This document shows positions 10,701 to 19,986 of a stretch of DNA of 64,000 bases, piece after piece. The stretch is from Ypsolopha sequella (Eukaryota > Arthropoda > Insecta > Lepidoptera > Ypsolophidae). How positions within the stretch are numbered: the first letter of the stretch is position 1; each line of letters opens with the position of its first letter. The stretch is taken from the NCBI GenBank assembly GCA_934047225.1, contig OW203992.1, forward strand, positions 17,845,501 to 17,909,500, written 5' to 3'. The notes below the pieces were generated by a model. That model was not told the origin of the DNA and did no database searches. It saw nothing but the letters and a program-made list of their open reading frames with translations. The translations under genes and the position numbers were made by a program.

Positions 10701-12636
10701 ATTGGGCATTTTTCAAACTGTCTGGTCATTATAGATAATGTCCTGTTAATAACATGGTCCACAACATACACATTTGAGAATTGGTACTAATCCTAAGGTT
10801 GTGTTCCTAAAAGATAGAAACTTTCGATAAGATATTTTTTTTAATTTTTTTTTTTATTTATTTATTTATTTAAAAAGTATAACATGACAGTTTAAAAACT
10901 AATGCGTTATACAATATTATTAAAATAAGTAAATCTACTAACAATACTAGAAACAATATAAAAACAATACAAATTTTATTATAAATGATCTCGCTAAGTT
11001 TCTTGCCCTTCTTCTTAGCAAGACAAATCGAATGGGCAGAGTTAGGAATAGGTATATTGAATATATGTATTGCATATATTTATTATATTATTTATTCCTT
11101 ATTCCTACATTTTTTATTTTATTCAAGTGTACTATTTTATTAACTTTAAGTAAGCCTAACCTTTATTATTTTTTATGTATTTCCCCATATTATTATTTAT
11201 TATGTATAACTATTAGGCATACATTATTTCATTATATTACATAAAACTGACCTGTAATAAATGTATCTGATATACCAACATTAAATATATTTAATTTCAT
11301 ATTTCTTTTGCAGCCCAATTTTGCAGCAAGAATTTTCATCTTTGGAAGATAAATTCTATCTACCCTATTCATCTATTAAGAGAAGTATTGAAACATGACC
11401 ATAGTATCTACATTATTTAGTGCATAATATTGATATCATACTATAAAATACATTCTCATACATAATATGTTATGATGAGCTATCATTATCTAGGTCACAT
11501 ACATATTTCATTATGCGTCATTTGAATCATGGACTTGTGTGCTACTTATCAAACAAAACAATGTACAAACCTGTCAATAAGATAACCACCAATGAAACAT
11601 AACACCACATTTGGCCACGAGTAAATGGCATATATAAAAGCAAATTGGGATGTGTTCAAGTGCAAGTCATCTTTAAAATTATCTGCCAATGCTGAAGGGG
11701 TATCATAGCAGAAATATGAACCTGGAATAAAAAATTAGAAACTAAATATTTATGAAAGTTAGTCTATGGGTTATAATTGCAAAGCCGCTGTGCGCCTAAG
11801 GAAGGGCTCGTCTTATGATAAAAGGGTAATTGCAAACATTTTGCACACAGATTACGGTAACACCCAGAGATATTTCAATTGTTTCGGTCATTGCCTATAT
11901 GGGGGCACTACCCACATACTAAAGCCGATTCTGGAGGCTTTAATTTTAGTTTTAGTGCTGTCAAAACGAAATTTTCTTGATTGCAAAATAGTCCTTAATA
12001 GTTAGGCACAGTGTGCTAAATTACTTTGGAAAAATTATAGTTTTGACAGTACTAAAACTGAAATTAAAGCCCTCAAAATCGGCTTTACTGCCCCTTTATC
12101 TACATCCCAAATGTTTTTCTCGTGTCTCTCATTAACTGCCCTTCAAAACTGTTAAAAGCTGAAAAGTACACTCCGACATTAGTAAATAAGGAATCTAGAA
12201 GATCAAAGTTGACTAGGACCATGCTCTTTTCATCAAAGTACATAGAAGCTGGGTCTAAATTCTTAGCAGGGGCCAAGAGTCCTGCACTGACTCTCCGAGA
12301 CAGCAAGTATTGTGCACTTCCCTCGGTTAGTCAGCACAGTTTCTTAAAGTAGAGCCGAATAGCTACAGCATGCTGATACAAAAACTGGTCCAGTGAAGGG
12401 AAGGTGAAGCTGGCTCATCCAAGATAACTTTGTCTGAGAGGACTATGATCGTGTTCACTCAGCTTTATGGAATTCAAGGGAGTATGTGAAAGTTTTGTAA
12501 TATAGTACAACTCACCAAAACACAAAAAGCACATTAACATGAGTGCTATGAAGCGGTGAACCTTGTTTGCCGGATGACACCATGATGCAGGGTCCACACG
12601 GGAACAGCTGCTGGTGCCTGACTCGGTATTATCCAT
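1540..12636 (-). CDS. Mfsd1: MFSD1-like lysosomal MFS transporter, 5' five exons (3' end off window)
   Basis: Five exons on the minus strand, 12,516-12,636, 11,571-11,721, 9,516-9,641, 6,993-7,198 and 1,540-1,753, splice in consistent phase (1, 2, 2, 1, 2) into 272 codons. The product matches the N-terminal half of MFSD1, a roughly 465-residue, 12-helix major facilitator protein in vertebrates. In mammals it sits in the lysosome membrane with the accessory protein GLMP and exports dipeptides. Visible signs are a short polar N-terminus, helix 1 from about residue 28, the MFS motif A at residues 85-96 (GGYLIDRYFGVR), the family signature GRFVFGIGGESLQVAVNNY from about residue 127, and a charged central loop around residues 219-245. 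Every intron has GT-AG ends. The remaining exons lie to the left of position 1. The start is the only in-frame ATG before the conserved N-terminus. Family assignment is strong; substrate and location are inferred from the family. Confidence 0.9.
1778..2129. mobile_element. MITE with terminal inverted repeats
   Basis: The ends are inverted copies sharing GCGTTCCTAAACGC followed by GGGTAAATGTAAAATTTAA (one mismatch between them). The interior has no coding content. It lies in an MFSD1 intron. Confidence 0.75.
2237..3468 (+). repeat. left arm of foldback element
   Basis: Reverse complement of 4,148-5,374. It differs by scattered substitutions and small length changes in A/T runs, for example in the G-rich block near 2,340. 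Confidence 0.88.
3043..4132 (-). pseudogene. uncharacterised transposon-type protein with Cys-rich tail, fragment
   Basis: I do not know a named function. Three exons can be read on the minus strand. Exon A is 4,132-3,769 and carries SNHEEADTRMLLHVADTV and RTVDTDVVVVAI. Exon B is 3,685-3,501 and carries FHALTGCDTVSSFNGRGKKT. Exon C is 3,394-3,043 and carries RKYLFTKRDRELENIPPMKA and a Cys-rich end (CRCKTGCKNRCNCFKRK). From memory, these blocks occur together in a widespread family of uncharacterised animal proteins, in that order, which supports the splicing. The donors are GTATGT and GTAAGT. It is broken: the frame shifts in exon B after the Pro-Asp, and exon C has stops (TAA, TAG) near 3,180-3,205 where the right arm is open. 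The N-terminal part is missing. Confidence 0.65.
4148..5374 (-). repeat. right arm of foldback element
   Basis: Inverted copy of the left arm. Its inner end lies within what is the last intron of the minus-strand gene, so the duplication involved unspliced DNA. Confidence 0.88.
4222..4570 (+). pseudogene. inverted duplicate of last exon of the foldback gene
   Basis: The right-arm copy of exon C, read on the plus strand from the TTTTCAG acceptor at 4,215-4,221. It keeps an open frame through MYQGVHVWGQALVPTQ and ends in the Cys-rich CRCKTGCKNRCNCFKRK before TAA at 4,568-4,570. It is better preserved than the left-arm copy. There is no start of its own. Confidence 0.65.
5437..5825 (+). mobile_element. 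tRNA-derived SINE, split by a MITE
   Basis: Segment 5,437-5,543 has a tRNA-like head: box A like TAGCTCAGGCAGTAGAATG, box B like GTTCGATCCCCGG, then GCACCAATGAGTTTTTCGG. It resumes at about 5,713 with CGGTGAAGGAAAACATCGCA, the body of the same SINE. No acceptor-stem pairing or genuine 3' end is seen, so it is not a tRNA gene. Confidence 0.75.
5544..5712. mobile_element. MITE family B, copy 1
   Basis: Terminal inverted repeats AAGCCGATTCTGAAGGCTT..., about 45 bp per arm, flanked by TA (mutated to CA on the right), as for Tc1/mariner-type target duplications. It interrupts a SINE. Other copies are at 11,920 and 50,767. Confidence 0.85.
5845..5950 (+). repeat. short dispersed repeat C, copy 1 (~110 bp)
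   Basis: Starts near ATCGT and ends near GTCGTGACAT. The body contains GGGTGTACCGAGTGT and a CCCCTCGGGG hairpin. Four copies occur in the window. Type unknown; short TATCGT/ACGATA ends suggest a small DNA element. Confidence 0.75.
6392..6503 (+). repeat. short dispersed repeat C, copy 2
   Basis: Contains GATGTACCGAGTATGGAATG and CCCCCTCGGGGATTCATGTC, ending GTGACGATA. Confidence 0.8.
6596..6770 (-). repeat. dispersed repeat D, copy 1
   Basis: Contains TTTGTCTGTCTGTCTGTATG, a block like AACCACTGAACGGATTGG, and then GGGATGTTGATAACGGGG. Inverse copies are at 42,600 and 51,577. Probably the end of a larger transposon. Confidence 0.6.
6993..7198 (-). CDS. Mfsd1: Mfsd1 coding exon 4
   Basis: Codes residues 134-201 plus one base. 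It begins with the family signature IGGESLQVAVNNYVV and continues through WFKGTELNMVFGLQLS, the most conserved block of MFSD1. Acceptor TTTCAG; the donor GTAAAA is weaker than the others. Confidence 0.92.
7380..7612 (+). mobile_element. RTE-type LINE 3' remnant
   Basis: The end of an RTE-like ORF is readable (REWQSPGKAYVQQWTN then stop at 7,583-7,585). It is followed by GGCTGATGGATGATGGATGG, the simple tail typical of these LINEs in Lepidoptera. The part upstream (7,205-7,380) is low-complexity and not recognised. Confidence 0.65.
7679..7882. mobile_element. 188-bp hAT-type non-autonomous element with 8-bp TSD
   Basis: Element 7,687-7,874 has perfect ends CAGCTATACTCAA and its complement. 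It is flanked on both sides by TTCTACAG (7,679-7,686 and 7,875-7,882), an 8-bp target duplication as expected for hAT transposons. The interior has GCGGCCCGCC and no ORF. Confidence 0.85.
8178..8316. mobile_element. short palindromic MITE
   Basis: The arms start CTCCACATTCTCGGCGAGA and extend about 45 bp through a GGGGACA/TGTCCCC block. It lies in MFSD1 intron 3. Confidence 0.75.
8640..9125 (+). repeat. degenerate tandem repeat with CGGCCTTCGGCC motif
   Basis: Related blocks recur: TTCGTTCGTAAACGTAGAT-like segments followed by GTAGATTCTTTAGT and AAATCAGAGAAC, with TTCGGCCTTCGGCCTCG near 8,960 and 9,035 and a decayed copy at 8,735. The unit length is irregular. No coding content. Confidence 0.5.
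9516..9641 (-). CDS. Mfsd1: Mfsd1 coding exon 3
   Basis: Codes residues 92-132 with split codons at both ends (Arg91, Gly133). It carries the second half of motif A (YFGVRLG), helix 3 and the start of helix 4, ending in LGRFVF. The acceptor is TTTCAG and the donor GTAAGA at 9,515. Confidence 0.9.
9985..10212. mobile_element. MITE with inverted arms
   Basis: The outer arms share GAGGAGC...TTAGGTTGCTT; the inner arms share GTTCTT(A/G)ACAGAAAGTTAAT and a GAGGGGGAT / CCCCCTC core. It lies in MFSD1 intron 2. Confidence 0.75.
10345..10456. mobile_element. MITE family G, copy 1
   Basis: Contains ATTTGACGGGACTAAACTAA, then AAGCGTTGTC and its inverted GACAGGACGCTTAAA. The ends read GATTCGG and CCGAATC. 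Three copies lie within 4.5 kb. Confidence 0.65.
10498..10755 (+). repeat. tandem duplication, 2 x ~129 bp
   Basis: Units start at 10,498 and 10,627 with GGTGAAGGAC(G/A)TTATTCATAA. Both contain CATATTGGCC and ATATTGGGCATTTTTCAAAC. They are about 90 percent alike by eye. Non-coding, in MFSD1 intron 2. Confidence 0.85.
10835..11260 (+). repeat. dispersed AT-rich repeat H, copy 1
   Basis: Shares with 41,060-41,290 (opposite strand) the blocks TAAGTTTCTTGCCCTTCTTC, AGCAAGACAAATCGAATGGG and ATTTCCCCATATTATTATT. Probably a LINE or SINE 3' part. The small open frame inside is AT-rich and not convincing. Confidence 0.55.
11571..11721 (-). CDS. Mfsd1: Mfsd1 coding exon 2
   Basis: Codes residues 41-90 plus two bases: the end of helix 1 (GSYFCYDTP), the luminal loop, helix 2 and the first half of MFS motif A (GGYLID). 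Acceptor CAG is at 11,722-11,724 and donor GTTTGT begins at 11,570. WPNVVLCFIGG matches the MFSD1 family. Confidence 0.9.
11920..12087. mobile_element. MITE family B, copy 2
   Basis: Same inverted arms (AAGCCGATTCTGGAGGCTTT), with TA on both sides. It lies in MFSD1 intron 1. Confidence 0.85.
12516..12636 (-). CDS. Mfsd1: Mfsd1 coding exon 1 (start codon, helix 1 begins)
   Basis: Codes residues 1-40 plus one base. The ATG is at 12,634-12,636. The polar N-terminal stretch has SWCHPANKVHRF before the hydrophobic helix ALMLMCFLCF. The donor GTGAGT lies at 12,510-12,515. Confidence 0.88.
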
Positions 12637-13410
12637 TTTGCTACATCAACTATGGCTTGGTAGGTATATCTGTTTTCAATATAGGATACTTCTTTCAGAT
12701 ACAAGAAACTTGATATATTTAAATTAACTGGTAAAGGTAGAATTTTATAATTTTAAACTATAACTTCTTACCTTTAATAAATGATAGTACATAAATCGAA
12801 AGAATGGTTTATTTAACAAAAAAAGTTGCCTCTTTTGCGTACCTTGAAATGTTTGCTTTTGACGGTGATCTCGTATACGTTTACACTTTAGGTTGTACAT
12901 AAGTTTAAAAGAAATAAAATATCACAACATAATTTTTTTTCTAAGAAGAATAGGTAAATAAAATAATGCAAGTTAATTATTTTGGTGGCATCAATCAATC
13001 AAACAAAACAAATCACGATTTGTCGCGTTTTTTTTTTTTTTAGTTTTTATGGCCTGGTTGCAAAGACCTTTAAGCCATGTCTTCATTTATTGTGTCTGTC
13101 CTTTAATTTATACAAATTATGCTGTTTCACATTATTATGTTTTTTAATGATATTTTTTATGTATTTGTACAGCGGTTTATAGGTTTTTATGTCTTTCAAT
13201 AATTGTTCAAACGGCGGTGGGCGGGAAGAAAAATTTTACTTAACCCAACTCACGGTTGGGTGTACAGATAGTGTACATTACGTTTGGTGCTAAATGACAT
13301 CTCAAATATATAGTTTTCAGACTTTCCCATACTGACCGATTTAAATGAGACAACCTGTATAATATGAAGGTACTCTATTTCGCATGACTTTGAGAATGAT
13401 GTCAATTCGG
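12637..13410. other. upstream of MFSD1, no gene seen
   Basis: Should hold the MFSD1 promoter and leader. AT-rich; 13,198-13,260 contains GGCGGTGGGCGGG and an inverted CCCAACTCACGGTTGGG. I see no convincing core promoter motif. Confidence 0.4.
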
Positions 13411-13544
13411 CGTAACACGACTTAACCTATTTGACAGGACTAACCATATTTTAAGCGTTATGTCTTTGTTTTTTTGATACAGAAAGAAAAAAACAGAACG
13501 CTTAAATTAAGTTGAGTCCTGTCAAATAAGTTTGGTGGTGTTAC
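13411..13544. mobile_element. MITE family G, copy 2
   Basis: Complete palindrome. GTAACACGACTTAACCTATT with ATTTGACAGGACTAA on the left mirrors AGTCCTGTCAAATAAGTTTG on the right. Confidence 0.75.
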
Positions 13545-14345
13545 ACCCACAGACTTAGGAATATACATCATAATTACCTCTTATGCTGCGCATGCTTTTA
13601 GACTTGTCAATACATGGGCAGTTTATCGATCCGTCAAGTACCGTACCTATGGAATGCCCATAAGAGTAACTCATAGATTTATGAAGCCAAGGAAGCACGA
13701 TGTTACCAAAATCGAGTGTCAATGTGTGTGACACATGCTTATGTATGTACCTCAGTAGGTACCTAAATACTATATAAAAAAGAAAACTATCGATCTTATT
13801 CTAAACTATCGATAAAGGAGGTTGTCATGAAAACCAACATGTTCACCAAATCAAACAAACCGGACTTGACATCGTGACCACCGACCACTGCTGTGTAAAA
13901 AATGCTTTGACGTCTAAAATTCCATACGGCCAAAGAGCCCTTTATCACCTAGTTAAAGAAAAAAAGAAAGTATTTTATGTCTATAGGTATACCGGACTGT
14001 GGACAAAGCTTAGGTCTGAGGGACAAAAGCTCAATGACAGTGCGTTCAGAGTCACGACATAATCTTGAGGGATTTTCTTTTCTTTTTTTTTACTCTTCCC
14101 TAGTCGCTGGATAGATGGCGCTGAACTTGGTAAGTTACTGCAAGGAACGGAACGTCACATAATTTTTGATTATTTAACTTGGATGTAATTTTGAGATCGT
14201 AAAACGAAACGTACATACAAAAGTAATTATTGTCATTGTCACATCACATCACAATGGCATTTTGAAAATAAATAAATAATAACAACAAGGAAAAAGAAAA
14301 AAATATCTAGCAGTCTTTTTATGAGTTTTCTACGCCAGAAAGAAA

Positions 14346-14540
14346 ATGTCCCAAGAGAAAAAGAAGAGAAGTCTGTGCCTTGTGGATTTGTGTAAAAATG
14401 GAGGCATACATCTTTTTCCTAAAGATGAAAGTCGTAAAGCGCAATCAGTACAAGCCATCGTACATTTTAAACCTGGACGGACCATAACAAAGCATTCGCA
14501 CATATGCGCCACATGTCAGTCAACCAACGAGCGTGTGTGA
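14346..14540 (+). CDS. small ORF with weak THAP-like Cys pattern, doubtful gene
   Basis: A 64-codon frame after an AAAATGTCC start. The residues C...DLC, HLFPKDESRK, a Pro, and SHICATCQS are spaced somewhat like the C2CH zinc-binding THAP fold (Cys pair, FPKD, Pro, Cys pair), but the diagnostic Trp is absent and the last ligand would be Cys, not His. It ends at TGA with no clear splice donor. It could be the decayed first exon of a THAP-type or transposon protein, or chance. There is no supporting neighbour. Confidence 0.25.
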   Translation: MSQEKKKRSLCLVDLCKNGGIHLFPKDESRKAQSVQAIVHFKPGRTITKHSHICATCQSTNERV

Positions 14541-14679
14541 CGTGACGTGACGCAATGTTTTTTTTTTTTCAATCGTTTTGGCTTAGGCACCTAGTAACGT
14601 AGTCAGTTCAACGCCATCTACAGAGTTCTTGGAAACTATGTTTTTTTTTTAATACTCAAAAAGAAAACCTCTCATTGTG

Positions 14680-14812
14680 TCGATTCGGCGCAATACGACT
14701 TTACTTATTTGACAGAACTAAACTTAATTTGAGCCTTCTGTCTTTTTCTTTCCGTGTCGAAAAGACAAAGACAGGACGCTTAAAATGAGGTAAGTCCTGT
14801 CAAATTAGACGT
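14680..14812. mobile_element. MITE family G, copy 3
   Basis: Same layout as copy 2 (TACTTATTTGACAGAACTAA ... AGTCCTGTCAAATTAGACG) with CGATTCGGCG at the left end. Confidence 0.7.
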
Positions 14813-16924
14813 GGCTACTTTTCGTGGAAATGCCCTTTTACGTTTAATGCTAAAAGCTTCTTATCCGAGATTCTCACACATTTTGATTGACATAACATCA
14901 CCAACGAACTAAAATTTTATGGAAATCTATCTCGGTACATCCCTTTCCAGGATTATGGCCCCACGAAACGGAGGTTGTGTGTGATACAAGTGCGCGCCAA
15001 TCTTTTAGTCGCCTCTGAATGAGTTACGAGTGCAAGCTTGCGCAGGTACAGTCAAAGAAACAATAATATCAATGGTTGATTATTAAATGTTTACTATAAG
15101 TGGCAAGGTGTACTTGTTGTACCTACCTATTTAATTATTTATTTATTATTTTAGTGCAATCTTAACTATATAAATAAAACGCATCAATATAAACACCATT
15201 TTCCTACATTGTCGCCTTAAAACGCTATAACGTCCGCGAGCAGGGTTCGAAATTATCAAGATAATCACGCTGCTTAATAAATAACCGATAATAATCTGAT
15301 AATCTTTTCTTATTTATCAGATAATTTTCATCAGTGTAAGAAATTAATTTGTTATATTGTTTCATAACAAATGCGTTATAATTTGGGTGATTCTAACAAA
15401 AACTAATAAATTTTATGATTTTTATTTAAAATCCAACACAAATTACCATTAATTAAAGTAAAAATCAGTTTTGGTATAATATTTTAGAATATTTAAAGTA
15501 GCGCGCTAAAGCGCTAAAGAAACGCGCGAAAGCACTCTAAATCCGAACTGAATTTTTATAGTACGGGAAGGCACGTTGACAATTCGTGCGTTCGGTTATA
15601 CGCAAGTGCGAAAATACACGTTCGAATACAGTTTACTTTCATGAACGCAATTTTTGCTATTATCAAGATATTTGTCATGAAAATTGTCAAGATAATAATC
15701 ACTGATAATAGCAAAAATTGCGAACCTTGTCCGCGAGGCATAACATTAACAATAAACTTTAACAAACTAAATCAACAAAACAACAAATAAACGCAACAAA
15801 AACAATAAACTATAACAAACAGATTCAACGATAAACTTAACGAATCATACAATTTTTTCCTCGAAGGTACTTTTCATGCAACGCGCGCGTCTGTAGTGTA
15901 CGGACGTAGCACTAACACTAACGCATAGTGTTGACACCTGCTAAATGGCGAGCGGGGGTGTGGTGCGGCACGCACGCTGGTGTGCTCCGCCCCCTCGCTC
16001 CTGTAACGTCTTTATCTTATCGAAGTGGCTACATTGCTGCTATTTACAGTACCGCGTCTGATCTTACTAGGACACCGCTAGCGGCAACGCATACACTTCC
16101 TAAATTTAAAAGGAAGTGTTTTTTTATCGGTGCCACCGACGAATAGTACCCCAGTCTATATGGCGGTGCGCACCGTTCAATAGCGCTCCGTCTATGGACT
16201 GACCGATACATTTAAGAAACCATTCGAATCCTCGTCGGAAATTTTTCTTTTTTAATTATTTTTTCGCATTGTTAAGAAATTTACGAAAGCCATTCAACAA
16301 AAATTCAAAAATAGGTACCTACGAAGACGAGTGAACCGAAAGCGGAGCTTCACTCGGCTCCCTTAATTTATATATATGTAAAACCAAACATCCTCATCCT
16401 CGCTTCGCACGTCGTTGCACCTTTTTTGGACTTTTTGTTGAAAGACTTTCGTAAATTTCCTAATGCCTAATGTTTTCAGTATCAACTTGCAATTGTTTAC
16501 ATTTAGCTAGTAATGTAAATGGTACGTTTAACTCTCGCACTCGACTTCCTCCTCTACCTAAACTAAGCAAGGAAGAAAGGGAACTTTTTTCAAAAGTGTC
16601 TCTACAAGGTGTATCTGTGAAAAAAACGTTTAGATGCGACAAATAGAGGAGCCAATATTACGGCTGAGGAACTATTTCTTGAAACGTACTATCATAGAGG
16701 AAAACAACTATGCGTACTGTTACAGTACCAGTCACTGTACCACTCTGTCACTTTCCAGAACATCACCTATAACAACGACATCCTACCTACCCTACCTACC
16801 ATATTACTGTTTGTTTTGGTAAGACATCAAATTTGTTGCTACCATAAATTGACATTTCCGCTACTCAACCGGAGGAATAAAATTTTATGTTTTTATTTTT
16901 AACTTGTCTATTAGGTACGATTAA
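14813..16924. other. intergenic, no gene; one clean hairpin
   Basis: AT-rich, with GCGC-rich patches at 15,500-15,540 and 15,940-16,060. A perfect 20-bp inverted repeat pairs CGCAATTTTTGCTATTATCA (15,646-15,665) with its complement at 15,703-15,722. No supported gene; the short frames show no family resemblance. Confidence 0.5.
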
Positions 16925-18015
16925 TAAGGGTTCCGTACCTACAAGGTACAAAAGAAACCTTTATGGTGAGACTTCGTTGTCCGTCCGTCCGTTCGTATGT
17001 CACAGCCTCATAACTTTAGCACCGTTAAAGATAAAGACATGAAATTTGGCACAAAAATAGCATTAAATTGCACACATATAACTGTGTAAAAAAAATATGA
17101 AAAATTTTAAATTGTTTAAAATATTATCCGAAAAATACAATGGGGGTATCAAATTATAGATATTAAAAAGTTGATTGTAAAAATATATACTTTTACTATG
17201 TTTACTGGCACTGGTTTCGAGAAATCTTTAAAAAACCACAATATATGTATGCCCCTCCCCCCCTCCTTATCTCCGAAACTGGTTAACCGCAAAATATGAA
17301 AAAATTATGATTATAGATCATAACTGATCAATTACAGAAAAACCAAATAAAAACCAAATAATAAAAATACAATTTGGATATCAAATTGTAGGTATTATAA
17401 AGCTGATGTCTGATATTACCTATTAGTATGTAGTATATAGGATGGGATTTGGTCGGCCGCCTGGATTTGTGCTGGGGGCTCGGTTGGTGATCATTGAACC
17501 TTGTTCCTGGTCCCTGGCCGGGTCTCCGGTATGGGTTCGGGCGTCTGATTGGATTTTACCTTGTATAATATATATTTTACCTATCATTTTAATCGTAAAT
17601 ATATTGCTACATAAATTAAATAAACCTTTAATTTAGTTCATGTACATTTATTATTTTATTACATATATTTTCTTTATTAGATTAAATTTGACGTGTAAAA
17701 AGTGTATATATCTATACCTGCTTTGCAAAATAAACTATTTGAATTTGATGATTTGGCTATATTTAATTGCATCTATTTCGAGAAATCCTTGAAAAACCAT
17801 AAAAAAAATGTATGTCCCCCCCCCCCCCCCTTATCTCCAAAACTGGTGGACCCAAAAATATGAAAAATATCATGGTAATATGTGTTTACGTAAAGATTAC
17901 AGGAAAATAAAGCGGTTGAGAAATTCACAAAAAAAAATACAAAATTAAATTTATCATCTACAATACATACCGAACCCTAGGTATGCGAGTCTGACTCGCA
18001 CTTGGCCGGTTTTTT
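16925..18015 (+). repeat. dispersed repeat I (GGGTTCCGTA type), full copy with insertion
   Basis: Begins AGGGTTCCGTACCTACAAGG with a GTCCGTCCGTCCGTTCGT run, has poly-C followed by TTATCTCC(G/A)AAACTGG twice (17,245 and 17,815), and ends GTCTGACTCGCACTTGGCC. I recognise these end blocks from many lepidopteran sequences. A LINE tail is inserted at 17,437-17,752. Confidence 0.7.
17437..17752 (+). mobile_element. LINE 3' end J, copy 1, inside repeat I
   Basis: Contains GGATTTGGTCGGCCGCCTGG, CCGGGTCTCCGGTATGGG and ends AATAAACTATTTGAATTTG, a typical non-LTR tail. A second copy is at 36,632. Confidence 0.7.
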
Positions 18016-18095
18016 AATCTGGTTTCTGTATAAATATCCGTATTATCGTGCACAGTGTGAATATATTATTTATGTCAAATATCCCTATCGCCCTT

Positions 18096-18192
18096 GGTTT
18101 GCTGGAAGAAATCTCATTGCTGAGATAAGCACGCCATTTTGTACATAACTTTTATCATGTAATTTATAATTAAGTTTTTGTTTAAGTATTGA
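18096..18192 (+). mobile_element. LINE 3' end P, copy 1
   Basis: TTGCTGGAAGAAATCTCATT followed by GAGATAAGCACGCC. Family P carries the block CTGGAAGAAATC ... GATAAGCCCGCC ... GTGCAATAAAG. Confidence 0.6.
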
Positions 18193-18296
18193 ATAATTAG
18201 TTTTGACCCATCCAAATGGGTTATAAAGGGGTTTTAACCCGTGATAAGTTATAGTCACACACATTTATTTTAAACTACAATTAAGACGATTTCCTC

Positions 18297-18741
18297 ATTC
18301 CCATAGCTTAATTTTTAAAAGATTTTTTTTTTCAATTTTTTTTAGAGAGTATACGCCGTTCTAGGACATAGTTTTCATTATTTTGGTATATTAACCATTA
18401 TTTTTTTATGATTTTTTAAAGAATTGTCCGATGACCTTGTCACTTGAGAATTTTAGACAGTATACTGATTGTGATGTGTGATTGCTTGTAAAAAAGTGGT
18501 ATATCTACTCATCTGTCATCTAGCTGTCAAATTAGTCTGAAGCAAATTATTATAAATTTATCTTGATAGCAAAGGACACATTTCTAAACAGCCATTACTC
18601 AAGGGACGTCACACAAGGGCAAATGGAAGTTGAAGTTTTTACTTTTCGTAAAAATATTCATCATCATGAGGTTTTTTAGACCAAAACTTCGAAAATACGG
18701 CTTATTAAACCTAAATCTCGAAATGGTTTTCGAATTAACTA
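18297..18741 (+). repeat. unnamed dispersed repeat K, copy 1 (~445 bp)
   Basis: Contains CATAGTTTTCATTATTTTGG, ATCTTGATAGCAAAGGACAC, a GACGTCAC block, ATATTCATCATCATGAGG and TACGGCTTATTAAACC. Three copies occur in the window. No frame is conserved between copies. Confidence 0.75.
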
Positions 18742-19199
18742 ATTTAACCGTTGTAAATAATTTATTGCACAAAATAATTTACAACGCACAAAGGCGAACT
18801 TAATGCTAATTAGCATTCTCTGCCAGTTAACCTTTGGTGATGTGGAAAGTTTTTAAGGGTAGTGCCAGATAAGTTGACTACTATAATCAATTCAACCAAG
18901 AAATCGTATTGTCATTGATACTATATATACTTATTAAATATAATTAGAGTTAAGTAATTATTATATATACATATATTATCTAATAAATATATAAGTAGTA
19001 TAATAAATATAAAGGTAATTACGAGGAGGACAATGACTCAGGGGGATATGTGAAAATGACAAGTTTTATACAGGATATGGTGTTGATTTCCTGAAAAAGC
19101 TCGATGATACCTACCCTCAGCCCCCCTTAAAATACTAGGTCCTCACATATGGAAATGGCGTTCTGTATGGAGAATTTGAAGGAAACTCAATTTTCGGTA
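18742..19199. other. intergenic, repeat-like, no gene
   Basis: Segment 19,065-19,135 (ACAGGATATGG ... AAAAAGCTCGATGATACCTA) recurs at 39,468-39,535. Otherwise nothing recognised. Confidence 0.45.
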
Positions 19200-19560
19200 A
19201 TAACATTTTTGCATTTTTTTTGGAATGACACATCCAAATTTCTTAATTTCTTTTTTGTGTGAATGAGACAACAATATGCTAACAGCAACATTAATTTAAT
19301 TTTTGAAAAGTGTCAGCTGTAAAAAATTATTACGAATTTTATCATGGAAATGGATGGCATTTAGTACGAACTGTTTTTTAAGATTTAATTTAAGTTATCA
19401 AACTGAAAATAAAAACAAAATTTAATATATAAATGTAAAACCTTGAAATCAACTTTTAAACAAAAAACTAATATGTAATGGAAGTAGCTATTGAATTACA
19501 GGAATTATGAACTCATGAATCTGTAAGAAAATTTCACCAATTTCATAGGTAAGCATCCAA
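19200..19560 (+). repeat. unnamed dispersed repeat L, copy 1
   Basis: Contains TTATCATGGAAATGGATGGC, TAAAACCTTGAAATCAACTT and GAACTCATGAATCTGTAAGA. The inverse copy is at 48,920. Together with the segment at 19,065-19,190 it may be one larger element. Confidence 0.7.
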
Positions 19561-19986
19561 TATGTTTCTGAATCCGTCACTAATTAAATAGCTGTACTAC
19601 CACTAAATACATGTATAAATAAAATAAACATAGGTATATACTTGATTATACATACATTGGAACCAAATACATAAATTGCTTATTAAACTAACGTATTGAG
19701 AAATACCAATGTCTGCCTGCAATGTAGTGCCTGAACTGTGTATAGATGAGTGCCATCGCCATAGAAATCTAATATATTTCTATGCCATATACAAGCTGTC
19801 TAACGATCGGATCGATAAAGACTACTTACTGTAGCTCAGTACTCCTATAAGACAGGATGAAAATATAAATTGCTACACGAAGGACGGAAAATGATTGTTA
19901 AAGTAAAGTACATTGTATTATAGACAGAAGGAATGTTTGTTTTGACTTGGGGTCATCGAAACATAATTTGCAAGCGTGTCGTGTAG

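Noticed and set aside
12100..12352. Overlapping frames in MFSD1 intron 1
   Set aside because: Exons 1 and 2 join in phase without them, and no MFSD1 residues are missing.
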